Source of the DNA: Stutzerimonas kunmingensis
GTDB lineage: Bacteria > Pseudomonadota > Gammaproteobacteria > Pseudomonadales > Pseudomonadaceae
NCBI RefSeq assembly: GCF_900114065.1
Contig: NZ_FORS01000002.1
Span: forward strand, 186,001 to 250,000
Length of the DNA: 64,000 nt
Reading direction: 5' to 3'
Shown: one piece after another, positions 9,340 through 18,525 of the stretch
Layout of the letters: each line of letters opens with the position of its first letter
Numbering within the stretch: the first letter of the stretch is position 1
Notes under the pieces: model-generated
What the model was told of the DNA's origin: nothing
Seen by the model: only the letters and a program-made list of their open reading frames with translations
The model's database searches: none
Program-made: the position numbers and the translations under genes

Positions 9340-10257
9340 ATGCGCACCCGATTGGACGCCTGCCTGCGAGCAGTCAACGAAGTATTGCTCGGCAAGGAAG
9401 CCCAGGTTCGACTGGCCCTTGCCTGTCTCTTGGCCCGAGGTCATCTGCTGGTCGAAGACATGCCGGGCATGGGCAAGACCACCCTGAGTCATACCCTGGC
9501 CAAGGTGCTGGGACTGGAGTTCCAGCGCATCCAGTTCACCTCCGATCTGTTGCCCGGCGACATTCTCGGCACCTCGGTGTTCGACAAGGACAGCGGGCAA
9601 TTCGTCTTCCACCCGGGTCCGATCTTCGCCGAGCTGGTGCTGGCCGACGAGATCAATCGCGCCACGCCGAAGAGCCAGAGCGCGCTGCTTGAAGCCATGG
9701 AGGAGGGGCAGGTCACCATCGAGGGGGCGACGCGCCCGTTACCTGACCCATTCTTCGTCATTGCCACACAGAACCCGGTCAGTTCAGGCGGCACCTTTGC
9801 ATTGCCGGAATCGCAACTGGACCGCTTTCTCATGCGCGTTTCCCTGGGCTATCCGGCCAAGGCAGCGGAAAAGGCGCTGCTGTTGGGCGAGTCGCGACGC
9901 GATCTGCTGACCCGCCTCGAACCTCTGCTGGAACACGACGAGCTACGTGCCATTCAGGACGCAGTGGGCAACGTGCGGGTCAGCGATGCGCTGGTCGATT
10001 ACGTGCTGCGACTGGTGGAGGCCACCCGCACGCAGCCGCAATTCGCCTGGGGACTGTCGCCGCGTGGCAGCCTGGCCCTGCTTGCGGCTGCACGTGCCTG
10101 GGCGTTTCTCGACGGTCGCGACTACGTGATCCCGGAAGACGTGCAGGCGGTGTTGCCAACCGTGGTCGGTCATCGCCTGCGCGAGCGCGCGGATGCTACC
10201 GGTCACGGCGGCGGCGCGCTGGTGCAGTGGTTGCTGCGCGAAGTGCCTGCGCTGTGA
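9340..10257 (+). CDS. MoxR family AAA+ ATPase
   Basis: 305 residues. Walker A is GMPGMGKTTLSH and Walker B is LVLADEINRATPK. Sensor and arginine-finger regions follow (ATQNPVSSGGTFALPESQLDRF), ending in the MoxR lid domain. MoxR ATPases act as chaperones that mature or remodel partner proteins. Here the partners are probably the DUF58 and TgpA products encoded directly downstream, an arrangement conserved across pseudomonads. The start has GGAGAG a few bases upstream. Confidence 0.9.
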   Translation: MRTRLDACLRAVNEVLLGKEAQVRLALACLLARGHLLVEDMPGMGKTTLSHTLAKVLGLEFQRIQFTSDLLPGDILGTSVFDKDSGQFVFHPGPIFAELVLADEINRATPKSQSALLEAMEEGQVTIEGATRPLPDPFFVIATQNPVSSGGTFALPESQLDRFLMRVSLGYPAKAAEKALLLGESRRDLLTRLEPLLEHDELRAIQDAVGNVRVSDALVDYVLRLVEATRTQPQFAWGLSPRGSLALLAAARAWAFLDGRDYVIPEDVQAVLPTVVGHRLRERADATGHGGGALVQWLLREVPAL

Positions 10258-10291
10258 CAGCGACATTCGCGCATGATGGCGGGCAACCATC

Positions 10292-11254
10292 GTGAGGCTG
10301 TTGCCGCGCTTTCGTGACCGCTGGCTGCTACGGCGCATCCCGCCCGCTTCCAGCGTGCGCCTGAACCAGCGGCGCATCTTCATCATGCCCACCGCGGTCG
10401 GGCTCGCGTTCCTGGTGGCGCTGCTGCTGATGCTGCTGACCGCGATCAACTACCAGAACAGCCTGGCCTACGGCCTGACCTTTCTGCTCGGGTCGTTGTA
10501 TCTCGTCACCATCCTGCATACCTGGCGCAATCTTGCCGGCCTGGTCCTGCAGGCGGGCGGAACCACCGCAGCATTCGTCGGTGAGCAGGCGCTGTTGCGG
10601 GTGCGTCTGGAAAGTCCCGGTCGCGCCTATCAGGCGGTGGCGCTCGGCTGGCCGGCCAGCGGCTTGCGCCTGGTCGATGTGCCGGCGGGCGGCGCCGTCG
10701 AAGTCGAATTGAGCCTGCCGACGCAACGCCGCGGCTGGCTGCGACCGGGGCGTGTGCGGGTCGAGAGCCGGTTTCCGCTGGGCCTGCTGGTGGCCTGGAG
10801 TTGGATCGATCTGGAGTTGGCGGCGCTGGTCTACCCGCAGCCATCGTTTGCCGAGCGCCCTCCTGGCGGCAGTGCGCCGGAAACCGAGGATGAGGGCACA
10901 CTGACGCGCGGCGCCGGTGTCGACGACTATCAAGGGCTACGGGCCTGGCAGCCGGGCGATCCGCGCCGACGCCTGCACTGGAAGGCCTATTCCCGTGGCC
11001 AGGGCCTGCTGGTGAAGGATTTCGCCAGCCTGCTCGGCAACGATCCGCTGCTCGACTTCGATGCCCTGGACGGCGACATCGAGCAGCGCCTGTCGAGGCT
11101 CTGCCACTGGGTCGTCGACCTCAGCGACAAGCAGCAACCGTTCGCACTGCGCCTGCCGGGTGAGCTGGTCGGACCCGATGGCGGGCAGGCTCATCGGGAT
11201 GCCTGCCTGCGTGCACTGGCGCTGCATGGCCTGAGCGAGGAGGGCGTGAAGTGA
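10292..11254 (+). CDS. DUF58 domain membrane protein
   Basis: 320 residues from a GTG start. Two adjacent hydrophobic segments (about residues 30-75) anchor it, and the C-terminal DUF58 core carries the signature TRGAGVDDYQGLRAWQPGDP followed by RRLHWKAYSRGQGLLVKDF. DUF58 proteins resemble von Willebrand A-like folds and go with MoxR ATPases. The stop overlaps the GTG start of tgpA (GTGA), so the trio is translationally coupled. Confidence 0.88.
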   Translation: MRLLPRFRDRWLLRRIPPASSVRLNQRRIFIMPTAVGLAFLVALLLMLLTAINYQNSLAYGLTFLLGSLYLVTILHTWRNLAGLVLQAGGTTAAFVGEQALLRVRLESPGRAYQAVALGWPASGLRLVDVPAGGAVEVELSLPTQRRGWLRPGRVRVESRFPLGLLVAWSWIDLELAALVYPQPSFAERPPGGSAPETEDEGTLTRGAGVDDYQGLRAWQPGDPRRRLHWKAYSRGQGLLVKDFASLLGNDPLLDFDALDGDIEQRLSRLCHWVVDLSDKQQPFALRLPGELVGPDGGQAHRDACLRALALHGLSEEGVK

Positions 11255-13251
11255 GCGCGAAGCCGGGAATTCCGCGCAACAGCCTGATCTGGCTGCTGGT
11301 GGCGCAGGTGCTGGTGATCCTGCCGCACCTCACTCATCTGCCGCTATGGATCATCGGCCTGTGGTTGGGCTGCGCCAGCTGGCGGATCCAGATATTCCGC
11401 ATGCGTGCGCGTTATCCGCGCAGCTGGCTCAAGGCGCTGCTGATGATTGGCGCCGGCTTCGGCGTGTATTTCTCGCGCGGCAGCCTGGTCGGCCTGGAAG
11501 CCGGCGTGGTGCTGCTGATCGCTGCGTTCATTCTCAAGCTCGTGGAGATGAGCACCCGTCGCGATGCGCTGGTGCTGATCTTCCTCGGCTTCTTCGCGGT
11601 GGTGACCAGCTACCTGTTCGAGGACAGCCTGGTCGCCGGACTGTATAGCCTGCTGCCCGTCACCGCATTGCTGGCCGCGATGATCGGGCTGCAGCAGAGT
11701 AGCCTGGTCACCCGACCATGGCCGACGGTACGCCTGGCCGGTTCGCTGCTGTTGCAGGCGATTCCGCTGATGCTGGTGCTGTTTCTGTTCTTCCCCCGCC
11801 TGCCGCCACTGTGGTCGTTGCCGCAGGCCGGCGACCGCGGCACAACCGGCTTGGCCGATCACATGGCGCCCGGCGATATCGCCCGTCTTGGCCGTTCGGC
11901 GGAGCTGGCCTTTCGCGTCACCTTCGACGGCGGCATTCCGCCCCGCGACCAGCTCTACTGGCGCGCGGTGACCTTCGAACGCTTCGACGGTCGTCGCTGG
12001 TCGCAGTCCTACGCCTCACAGCTTCCCCAGGCGCCGGAGTGGCAGGCGGCTGTTGAGCCGCTCAGTTACAGCATCGTCATGCAGCCCAGCGGTCAGCCCT
12101 GGCTGTTCGCGCTGGATGTGCCGCAGGTCGCGAGCGGCGAGGCGCAGCTGATGGCAGATTTTCATCTCCAGCGCCGCCAGCCGGTGAACAAGCCGCTGAT
12201 GTATCAGGCGACTTCATGGCTGGACGCGCGTCGCGAAGCGACCAGCGCACCGGCGAGCCTCGGGCCCGCATTGCAGCTGCCGGAACAGGGCAATCCACGT
12301 ACTCGCGCCTGGGCGACCGAGCTACGGCGCTCTGCGCAAGAGCCGCAGGCGATGGTGGATGCGCTGTTGAAGCACTTCAACCACCAGCCCTATCACTACA
12401 CTCTGGAGCCGCCGCCGGTGGGGAGCGATATCGTCGATGATTTCCTGTTCGAGACGCGCAGCGGTTTCTGCGCACACTACGCCGGCGCCATGACTTTCGT
12501 GCTGCGCGCAGCCGGCATTCCGGCCCGGGTGGTGGCGGGCTATCAGGGCGGTGAGGTCAACCCGGCGGGCAATTATCTCTCCGTTCATCAGTTCGACGCA
12601 CACGCCTGGGTCGAATACTGGGTCGCCGAGCGCGGTTGGGTCAGTGTCGACCCGACCTTCCAAGTTGCGCCCGAGCGGGTGGAGCAGGGCCTGGAGCAGG
12701 CGCTCGCCCGTGAGCAGAGCTTTCTCGCAGACGAACCGATGTCACTGCTGCGCTACCGTGATATCGGCTGGATGAACGCGCTGCGCCTGCGCTGGGACAG
12801 CCTCAATTACGGTTGGCAGCGCTGGGTACTCAACTATCAGGACGAGCAGCAGTCGCAGATGCTGCAGCGCTGGTTCGGCAAGCTGGACGGGCAGACGCTC
12901 GGTCTTGGCCTGGTGGCGCTGCTGGGTGTGCTGACCGGCGTGCTCGCGCTGCTGCTGTTCAAGCCTTGGCGGCGCGAAACGGACGTTCAGCAGCGCCTGT
13001 TCCGGCGCTTCGAACGCCTTCTGGCACGTCATGGCGCGCGCCGCCACAAAGGCGAGGGCGCCCGTAGTTTCGCCCAGCGCGCCGCAGCGATGCTGCCCGA
13101 GCAGGCGCCGGCCATTCTTGCGTTCGTCAGCCTCTACGAGGCGCAGCGCTACGCCCAGCAAACTGATGCGACTGACGACCTGTCACGCGCCTTGAGCCGG
13201 CTACGCCGGGCGCTGCCCTGGCGTCCCGCCGCGCCGGCACAACGTGGCTGA
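11251..13251 (+). CDS. tgpA: Transglutaminase-like membrane protein TgpA
   Basis: 666 residues from a GTG start, close to the 668 of P. aeruginosa TgpA. About five N-terminal membrane segments come first, then a periplasmic transglutaminase-like domain, one more membrane segment near residues 550-570 and a cytoplasmic tail. The catalytic triad is visible: Cys407 in RSGFCAHYAG, His451 in FDAHAWVEYW and Asp467 in VSVDPTF. Each is three residues beyond the reported C404/H448/D464. TgpA is required for viability in P. aeruginosa, though its substrate is not established. The order moxR-DUF58-tgpA matches that species. Confidence 0.92.
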   Translation: MSAKPGIPRNSLIWLLVAQVLVILPHLTHLPLWIIGLWLGCASWRIQIFRMRARYPRSWLKALLMIGAGFGVYFSRGSLVGLEAGVVLLIAAFILKLVEMSTRRDALVLIFLGFFAVVTSYLFEDSLVAGLYSLLPVTALLAAMIGLQQSSLVTRPWPTVRLAGSLLLQAIPLMLVLFLFFPRLPPLWSLPQAGDRGTTGLADHMAPGDIARLGRSAELAFRVTFDGGIPPRDQLYWRAVTFERFDGRRWSQSYASQLPQAPEWQAAVEPLSYSIVMQPSGQPWLFALDVPQVASGEAQLMADFHLQRRQPVNKPLMYQATSWLDARREATSAPASLGPALQLPEQGNPRTRAWATELRRSAQEPQAMVDALLKHFNHQPYHYTLEPPPVGSDIVDDFLFETRSGFCAHYAGAMTFVLRAAGIPARVVAGYQGGEVNPAGNYLSVHQFDAHAWVEYWVAERGWVSVDPTFQVAPERVEQGLEQALAREQSFLADEPMSLLRYRDIGWMNALRLRWDSLNYGWQRWVLNYQDEQQSQMLQRWFGKLDGQTLGLGLVALLGVLTGVLALLLFKPWRRETDVQQRLFRRFERLLARHGARRHKGEGARSFAQRAAAMLPEQAPAILAFVSLYEAQRYAQQTDATDDLSRALSRLRRALPWRPAAPAQRG

Positions 13252-13369
13252 CGTCCATTGCCGGCATGGATGATTCGACATTTCATGCGGCCGCTTCTGC
13301 CAGGCAGGCTCGCACCCTCACCGGCGCCCCTTTAACATCGCTCGCATAACGAACGATAACGAGGTGGAT

Positions 13370-14167
13370 ATGGAGCTTTGCGAGCTGTTGCAGGCGGTGC
13401 GTGACAACCCCGGCAGTGTGGTGGTACCGGCCAGCTGGGGACAGGGGCGTGCCGGTTTCGGCGGTCTGGTCGCCGCGCTGGTCTTCGAAAGCATGCGCGC
13501 CAAGGTGCCCGACGGTAGACCGCTGCGTTCGCTGGCGATTACCTTCGTCGGGCCGCTGGCGCTGGACACGCCGGCGAGCTTCGAGGCCGAGGTATTGCGA
13601 GAAGGCAAGGCCGTGAGCCAGATGCTCGGCCGGGTGATGCAGGACGGGCAGGTGGTCACCATAGTCCAGGGCAGCTTCGGCGCAGCGCGCAGTTCCGTCG
13701 TGGATGTCGCGGCCGAGCCGGCGCCAGCCATGCCACCGGTCGAAGCCTGCCAGGAACTGCCTTACGTAGCAGGCGTAACGCCGGAATTTACCCGTTACCT
13801 GGCCATGCGCTGGGGCATCGGCGGGCTGCCATTTTCTGGCAACGCGTCCCGCGAAATGGGCGGCTGGGTGCGCCAGCGTGGTGATGTACCCCGCGAGCCG
13901 ATGACTGAAGCGCACCTGCTGGCGCTGGTCGATGCCTGGCCGCCTGCCGTGTTGCCGCATCTGAAGAGCTTCGCGCCCGGCAGTTCACTGACCTGGACCA
14001 TCGAATTCATCCAGCCGTTGCCTGAACTCGACAGCCACGACTGGTGCATGTACCGCGCCGTTATCGAGCATGCCCGTGACGGCTACGGCCACTGCGCCGC
14101 GGCGTTGTGGACACCAACCGGAGAATTGGTCGCGCTGAGCCGGCAAACGGTGACCGTTTTTGGCTGA
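13370..14167 (+). CDS. TesB-like double-hotdog acyl-CoA thioesterase
   Basis: 265 residues from ATG 13370, chosen for the GAGG at 13361-13364 with good spacing; an in-frame GTG two codons earlier is less likely. The N-terminal half has RSLAITFVGPLALDTP and SFEAEVLREGKAVSQM, and the C-terminal half has SLTWTIEFIQPLP, the two hotdog repeats of the acyl-CoA thioesterase II superfamily. It should hydrolyse acyl-CoA in the cytoplasm. The chain length preference is unknown. It stands alone between tgpA and a convergent rhodanese gene. Confidence 0.72.
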   Translation: MELCELLQAVRDNPGSVVVPASWGQGRAGFGGLVAALVFESMRAKVPDGRPLRSLAITFVGPLALDTPASFEAEVLREGKAVSQMLGRVMQDGQVVTIVQGSFGAARSSVVDVAAEPAPAMPPVEACQELPYVAGVTPEFTRYLAMRWGIGGLPFSGNASREMGGWVRQRGDVPREPMTEAHLLALVDAWPPAVLPHLKSFAPGSSLTWTIEFIQPLPELDSHDWCMYRAVIEHARDGYGHCAAALWTPTGELVALSRQTVTVFG

Positions 14168-14228
14168 TGGCCGATCGGCGGTGTGCGTTACCGATGTTCA
14201 TCGCCGAGGTGCCGCGCTACGCGAGGGT

Positions 14229-14777
14229 TTACTTGCGATCGGTGCGGTAGATCTTTTCCGGATTCATCTTCGGGCTCCACGGCAGGCCGGCGTTCTGCCA
14301 GCCGTTCTGTAGGCGAAAACCTGCCTGCGGTCCTTCCTTTATCGCCGCGCCCTGAAATCCATCGACGACATACCGCGCATTGGGAAAACCGTTCTCACGC
14401 AGGAAATCCGTACTGGGTTTGCCACGCTCGCTGCCCGAGCGGCACATGGTGATGATTTCGGTGTCGGCGCCCAGCCCACGCTTGTCCAGTTCGGCCTGGA
14501 TCTGCTCGAGGAACTTCGGATTACGGTTGGTCTGGAACGCACCGCGCTCGTCATTCCAGGCGTCCCGATCGACGAGCAGATACGGAATGTTGGTATCCAC
14601 GGCGTCGGTGAAGCCGACGAACATGATCTCCACCGGGTCGCGGACGTCGACGAAGAGGATCTTTGCATCCTCCTGTTGGGCGCGAGCGTAGGCGTCTTGC
14701 GGGGTGACTTCGAGTTCTACTGCCTGGGCCGCGAAAGCCAGCATGCTGAGGGAAAGGGCGATCAATGAGGATTTCAT
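14229..14777 (-). CDS. Exported rhodanese-domain protein
   Basis: 182 residues from the ATG at 14777, which has GGAG six bases upstream and yields a clean signal peptide (cut near AAQA, residue 19). The domain has FVDVRDPVEIMFVG and the active-site loop MCRSGSERG with Cys112. Rhodaneses move sulfane sulfur between thiosulfate or persulfides and acceptors; this one acts in the periplasm. It is the last gene of a minus-strand run behind an octaheme cytochrome and its cytochrome b, which suggests a role in periplasmic sulfur chemistry. Confidence 0.82.
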   Translation of the reverse strand: MKSSLIALSLSMLAFAAQAVELEVTPQDAYARAQQEDAKILFVDVRDPVEIMFVGFTDAVDTNIPYLLVDRDAWNDERGAFQTNRNPKFLEQIQAELDKRGLGADTEIITMCRSGSERGKPSTDFLRENGFPNARYVVDGFQGAAIKEGPQAGFRLQNGWQNAGLPWSPKMNPEKIYRTDRK

Positions 14778-14855
14778 CCGGAGCTCCGACATGAAAGGAC
14801 GTAGATGTTCGGCTCATCTTATACCGGTGGGGGTATTTATCCACTCATTGATCAT

Positions 14856-15452
14856 TCATTGCTTCTCTTCCCACCCGCTCAGCATGGCTCTGATGTGTTC
14901 CAGGGGCGTCCGCCCGGTTGTGGCCAGGTATACATGCGCTATCAGGAAGATCAGCATCATGAACGCGCCCGCCGTGTGCAGCAGTGCGACCTGTTGCAAG
15001 CTGAACCAGGGCGAGAGTAGCTCCTGTACCTGCTCCCAGAAGAGATAGAGCAGCCCGGTCAGCCACAGCAGCGGGCCGATCATCACTTTGACGAACAGGT
15101 ACGACAGGCGCTGCAACGGGTTGTGCTTGCGCTCCACCGTGATCTTGTACGGATGGGGGGCGCCGATGAAAATCCCGTGGACGTAGTAGCGCAGCATCCG
15201 GTCGATGCTGTTCAGCGTGGGAATGTACTGGCGCCACTGGCCGGTGGTGAAATGCCAGAAGATGCCGAACACCCACAACAGCATCAGCAGCCAGGCGGAT
15301 ACCTCGTGGATTTCAACCGCAGTGCGAAACTCCAGTAACGCGTGGCTGCCATGAACCGCGAAGCCGCTGAACAACAACGTGATGATCAGTGTGGCTTGCG
15401 ACCAGTGCCAGAAGCGCTCGAAACGGGTAAACAGGTAGAGACGCTCGCCCAT
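14856..15452 (-). CDS. Membrane cytochrome b (b561/thiosulfate-reductase type)
   Basis: 198 residues from the ATG at 15452, with AAGGAG eight bases upstream and one base after the octaheme gene's stop. Four hydrophobic helices carry the expected haem-ligand histidines: FERFWHWSQA, AVEIHEVSAWL, IFWHFTTGQW and a late LLHTAGAFMML/IAHVYLA pair. The architecture fits a quinol-oxidising cytochrome b that passes electrons to a periplasmic partner, here almost certainly the octaheme cytochrome encoded just upstream. Confidence 0.85.
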   Translation of the reverse strand: MGERLYLFTRFERFWHWSQATLIITLLFSGFAVHGSHALLEFRTAVEIHEVSAWLLMLLWVFGIFWHFTTGQWRQYIPTLNSIDRMLRYYVHGIFIGAPHPYKITVERKHNPLQRLSYLFVKVMIGPLLWLTGLLYLFWEQVQELLSPWFSLQQVALLHTAGAFMMLIFLIAHVYLATTGRTPLEHIRAMLSGWEEKQ

Positions 15453-15453
15453 G

Positions 15454-17040
15454 TCAGTGACTCCTTCTGCGACGGCGCGAGAGTACGCGCAAGGCGGCAT
15501 GCATGAGGACGCCCAGCAGAGTGAGGCCAGCCAGCCCAAAACCGATCCGGTCGAGCAGGGGGCTGTGGTGCTTGCCAGTCAGCCAGATGCCGGGTACAGC
15601 GCCGAGCCGGCTTTGCCGGGCATGGCACTGCGCGCAATCGAGCGCCTGTTCCTTCGGTGCGACCATATGGGTGATCGGCCACAGCATCGACGTGTCGACG
15701 AAGTCGAACTCTCCGCTGTAGGGTGCGCCAGAAGCGCCGGCTCCAGCCTGCAGGGCCTTGCCCCAATCGAAGTTGTACCAGAACGCCGTATCGTTCGGGA
15801 TCGCGGTATGCGGCACCAGCAATGTCAGGAGTTCGGTATCGAAAGGCTGGCGCCCGTGAAAGGTTTTGACCGGCCAGATGCGTGCATCAGTGGCCCCCGG
15901 TGTGCCGTGAAAGCTATTGATCGGTACCCGGGTGCTTGGGTCTATTACAGTATCGGGTTGCACATAGCTAACCCGACCGTCGAACCAGACATAGTCGGGT
16001 ACTACATTCTCGCCGAGTACGAAACTGCCCTTTCTGCTGTCGTAAAGAACCTGACCGCGCTCGTTGCGCGTCTGGAATGGCTTGCCGTTGGCGTCCATTC
16101 TTCCGGCGCTGGACCAGTCCCAGGCCATTTTGGTAGGCACGCCGCCGCGGGCGAAGGCCGGGATATGACAGCTCTGGCAGGCAAGCACACTGGTGTGGTC
16201 ATTAAGGCGCCCCGCGTGCAGCAGGTTTCCCTGGTGCGGCTTGTCACCATGGCAGGACTGACAGGTCGAACGATTGCGCTCGCTGCGCTCACCTCTGGTG
16301 ACTGCGCCGTGCGGGTCGCTGGCAGTAACGTTGATGCGACTGCCGGCGATCCGGTGCTCCTCGGCAACGTGGCACGTCGAACAGGTGAAATCGAGACCCT
16401 CGGCGGCCATGTGTACGTCCAGCTCACGCGACGGCGCATTGAGCGACGAATCGAGATCGCCGTGCTTCACGCCGTCGCCACCGCCGCCGTAGTAATGGCA
16501 GGTCCCGCAGGTCCGGCGTGTGGTTGCACCAACATGGCGTGCCACGGCGGCCAGGTCGACCGGTTCGATGAATTTGCCTGAGCTGGGTGCGGTTTCGCTG
16601 CGCACCAGCGGCGGATGCCCGGCGAGGCCCGCAAGCTTGAGGTAGTTGCCGGTGTTATGGCAGGAAAGGCAGTCGACCTTGGTTTCGTCAGTAAAGTCGA
16701 AACTGGCGTCCTTCCAACCGTAGCCAATGTGGCAGGACTGGCAGAATGCCTCGTTGGAACGGTCGCCGATGCAGAAGCCATTGAGCATGGTCTTCTTGCC
16801 CAGACGCTGACCGGTATCTGGGTTTATGTAGTCCCAGGTCCAGTGTCGCGTGGCCATGATCTGCTTGGCTGCCTTGCCGTGGCAGCTCAGACAGGCCCGC
16901 GTTACTTCTTCGCCACTGGCGAAAGGACCCAGCAGGGCATCGAAACGAGCGTGATTGGCGGTGGATGCTTGCGCCAGGCCGCCAGCAAGCAGGAGCGGCG
17001 CTAGTAGCAGGGCGATGGTGCGCTGGCGGAATGCTCTCAT
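15454..17040 (-). CDS. Octaheme c-type cytochrome, tetrathionate reductase (OTR) family
   Basis: 528 residues with an N-terminal signal peptide (cut near AQAS) and a C-terminal membrane helix ending in an arginine-rich tail. Eight CxxCH haem sites are present in order: CLSCH, CQSCH, CLSCH, CGTCH, CSTCH, CQSCH, CQSCH, CAQCH. Shewanella OTR reduces tetrathionate and, in vitro, nitrite and hydroxylamine, so the physiological substrate here could be a sulfur or a nitrogen compound. The neighbouring cytochrome b and rhodanese favour a quinol-fed periplasmic reductase of sulfur oxyanions, which is inference. Confidence 0.9.
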   Translation of the reverse strand: MRAFRQRTIALLLAPLLLAGGLAQASTANHARFDALLGPFASGEEVTRACLSCHGKAAKQIMATRHWTWDYINPDTGQRLGKKTMLNGFCIGDRSNEAFCQSCHIGYGWKDASFDFTDETKVDCLSCHNTGNYLKLAGLAGHPPLVRSETAPSSGKFIEPVDLAAVARHVGATTRRTCGTCHYYGGGGDGVKHGDLDSSLNAPSRELDVHMAAEGLDFTCSTCHVAEEHRIAGSRINVTASDPHGAVTRGERSERNRSTCQSCHGDKPHQGNLLHAGRLNDHTSVLACQSCHIPAFARGGVPTKMAWDWSSAGRMDANGKPFQTRNERGQVLYDSRKGSFVLGENVVPDYVWFDGRVSYVQPDTVIDPSTRVPINSFHGTPGATDARIWPVKTFHGRQPFDTELLTLLVPHTAIPNDTAFWYNFDWGKALQAGAGASGAPYSGEFDFVDTSMLWPITHMVAPKEQALDCAQCHARQSRLGAVPGIWLTGKHHSPLLDRIGFGLAGLTLLGVLMHAALRVLSRRRRRSH

Positions 17041-17087
17041 TTGCCTCTCCCTTGCTGCATGGCAGCGGCGCTAGGGTCCAGCATAGG

Positions 17088-17528
17088 TCACCTCTGGCAA
17101 TCTGCTACTGCAGCCATTGCGGCTGGTAGCAGCTGACCCGCGGGAGCATCACCGCACCGCTGATGAGCTTCAGCGTGCCGCCAGGTCGTTTTGTGAGCTT
17201 GCGGCTGCTCAGCGCGAGCACGGCGAAACAGGTAGTACATCTGATCAGCGATGACGAATGTCGACACTGCCGGCGGCCAGATGCCGGCGTCACGGGACAG
17301 GCGCAGCAGATCGGCGCGAGCGGCAGGATCGCGATCGACTTCCCGCAGGCGAATCTCCAGCGCCGGATGCTGCGTGGAGAGCTCCGCGAGATGGGCCTTG
17401 GCTGCGCTGCAGTGCGGGCAGCCGTCACGCACGAATACCTTAAGCACCGTTGCGTTAGCGAAGGCATGAGCGCTGGCCAGTATCCCCAGAAGCATCAACA
17501 GAGCCCCGCGCAACACGACGTGGTACAT
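17088..17528 (-). CDS. Thioredoxin/glutaredoxin-like exported protein, possibly truncated
   Basis: 146 residues from the ATG at 17528, giving a signal peptide ending near AHAFA. The domain has VFVRDGCPHCSAAK (Cys37 and Cys40) and REVDRDPAARADLL, then GIWPPAVSTFVIADQMYY. Related proteins, as I recall them, have a cis-proline segment 'GVPTFV' here and often continue into a membrane domain. In this gene the segment reads PAVSTFV, and the residues after about 110 are low-complexity and unlike the family. It may be a frameshifted remnant. It lies upstream of and co-directional with the octaheme gene. Confidence 0.55.
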   Translation of the reverse strand: MYHVVLRGALLMLLGILASAHAFANATVLKVFVRDGCPHCSAAKAHLAELSTQHPALEIRLREVDRDPAARADLLRLSRDAGIWPPAVSTFVIADQMYYLFRRARAEQPQAHKTTWRHAEAHQRCGDAPAGQLLPAAMAAVADCQR

Positions 17529-17791
17529 GAGCGTGCTTCCCAGATGCTGGCCTAGCCGCCGGCGGGGCGATGGCACATGGTTTGCGAATCCACGCCCATC
17601 CTCGACCGTCCTTTTCCGGCCGGCAATGATCTATAGCAAGGTTGCGCGGTGTGAGCGGCCTTGGCACAGCAGGGTGGACTAATCTCTTAATCAGCGTCAT
17701 GTAACCGGACCTGGCAAGCGGACAGAATCAGGCACCGGTGAGACAGGCCTGTGCCGTGCTGTTTGCCGTCCTACCAGCGGAGATTTTGGCG

Positions 17792-18247
17792 ATGAAGATC
17801 GAGCGATTCGAAGACCTGGTCGACTGGACACGCGACACCCACGCCATGCTGGCGCGATGCATGGCGCGCTGTTCCGACAAGCATGACGAGACCCGCGCCA
17901 AATGGCTGCTCGTATACATAGCCGACCACGAGAGAGCACTGGCGGAAACGGTCGACAAGATCGAGAAGCATGCCGACCCGAAGGCATTGCATACCTGGAT
18001 CTACGACTATCTGACACGCAATCCCGTGTTGCGCAATCAGGCCTGTAAGGCTTACGACACCATGACGGTGGAGGAGATTTCCCTGGATATCTTCACCATT
18101 CATAACCAGGTGATCGATCTCTACCGCTCCTTGGCGCGTCGCGCCGAAATTGATGGTGCACGCAATCTCGCCGAGGACCTTCTACGCATGGAAGAGCACG
18201 AGACCATGCGTCTTGCTCGTCAGGTGAGCCGTATTCACGAGATGTGA
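17792..18247 (+). CDS. Uncharacterised helical protein (hemerythrin/ferritin-like character)
   Basis: 151 residues from ATG 17792, with GGAG at about 17779-17782. It is almost wholly helical by composition, with regularly spaced His, Glu and Asp (YIADHERALAETVDKIEKHAD; MEEHETMRLARQ). That pattern would suit a four-helix bundle that might bind metal, but no known signature is complete. No signal peptide or membrane helix. It is divergent from the thioredoxin-like and octaheme genes, so a shared redox role is possible but unproven. Confidence 0.65.
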   Translation: MKIERFEDLVDWTRDTHAMLARCMARCSDKHDETRAKWLLVYIADHERALAETVDKIEKHADPKALHTWIYDYLTRNPVLRNQACKAYDTMTVEEISLDIFTIHNQVIDLYRSLARRAEIDGARNLAEDLLRMEEHETMRLARQVSRIHEM

Positions 18248-18316
18248 TGTCAGTGCGGCCCGTCCTGCCGTCCATGGCAATGTCCGATCTCGGCAACACC
18301 GGTGCCGCATGTAAAT

Positions 18317-18368
18317 TTGCCCTGTTGCCCTGTTGCCCTGTTGCCCTGTTGCCCTGTTGCCCTGTTGC
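18317..18368. repeat. 8-bp tandem repeat, about 6.5 copies
   Basis: The unit TTGCCCTG is repeated head to tail six and a half times without a mismatch. It lies in the 278-bp gap before the YqaA-like gene and is probably prone to slipped-strand copy change. No promoter element is obvious inside it. Confidence 0.95.
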
Positions 18369-18525
18369 AAGGTGACACAGTGACGCCGGCTAGTCTGTCG
18401 CGAGTGAATCGCCGCGGGCTTGGAGGTTCTTACTCAAGCATCATCCCAGCCGCAGTCACCGCCCAAGCGATGCGCTTTCCCGCATACTGCGCGCCGTCAG
18501 TCAGCATGGTTACGGTTGCATATTG

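Noticed and set aside
17661..17678. TTGGCAC upstream of the helical protein gene, again sigma-54-like
   Set aside because: The position of the -12 GC reads TG; spacing and sequence do not fit.
18317..18368. Short repeats considered as a CRISPR array
   Set aside because: The units are 8 bp, head to tail and without spacers, and there are no cas genes in the window.
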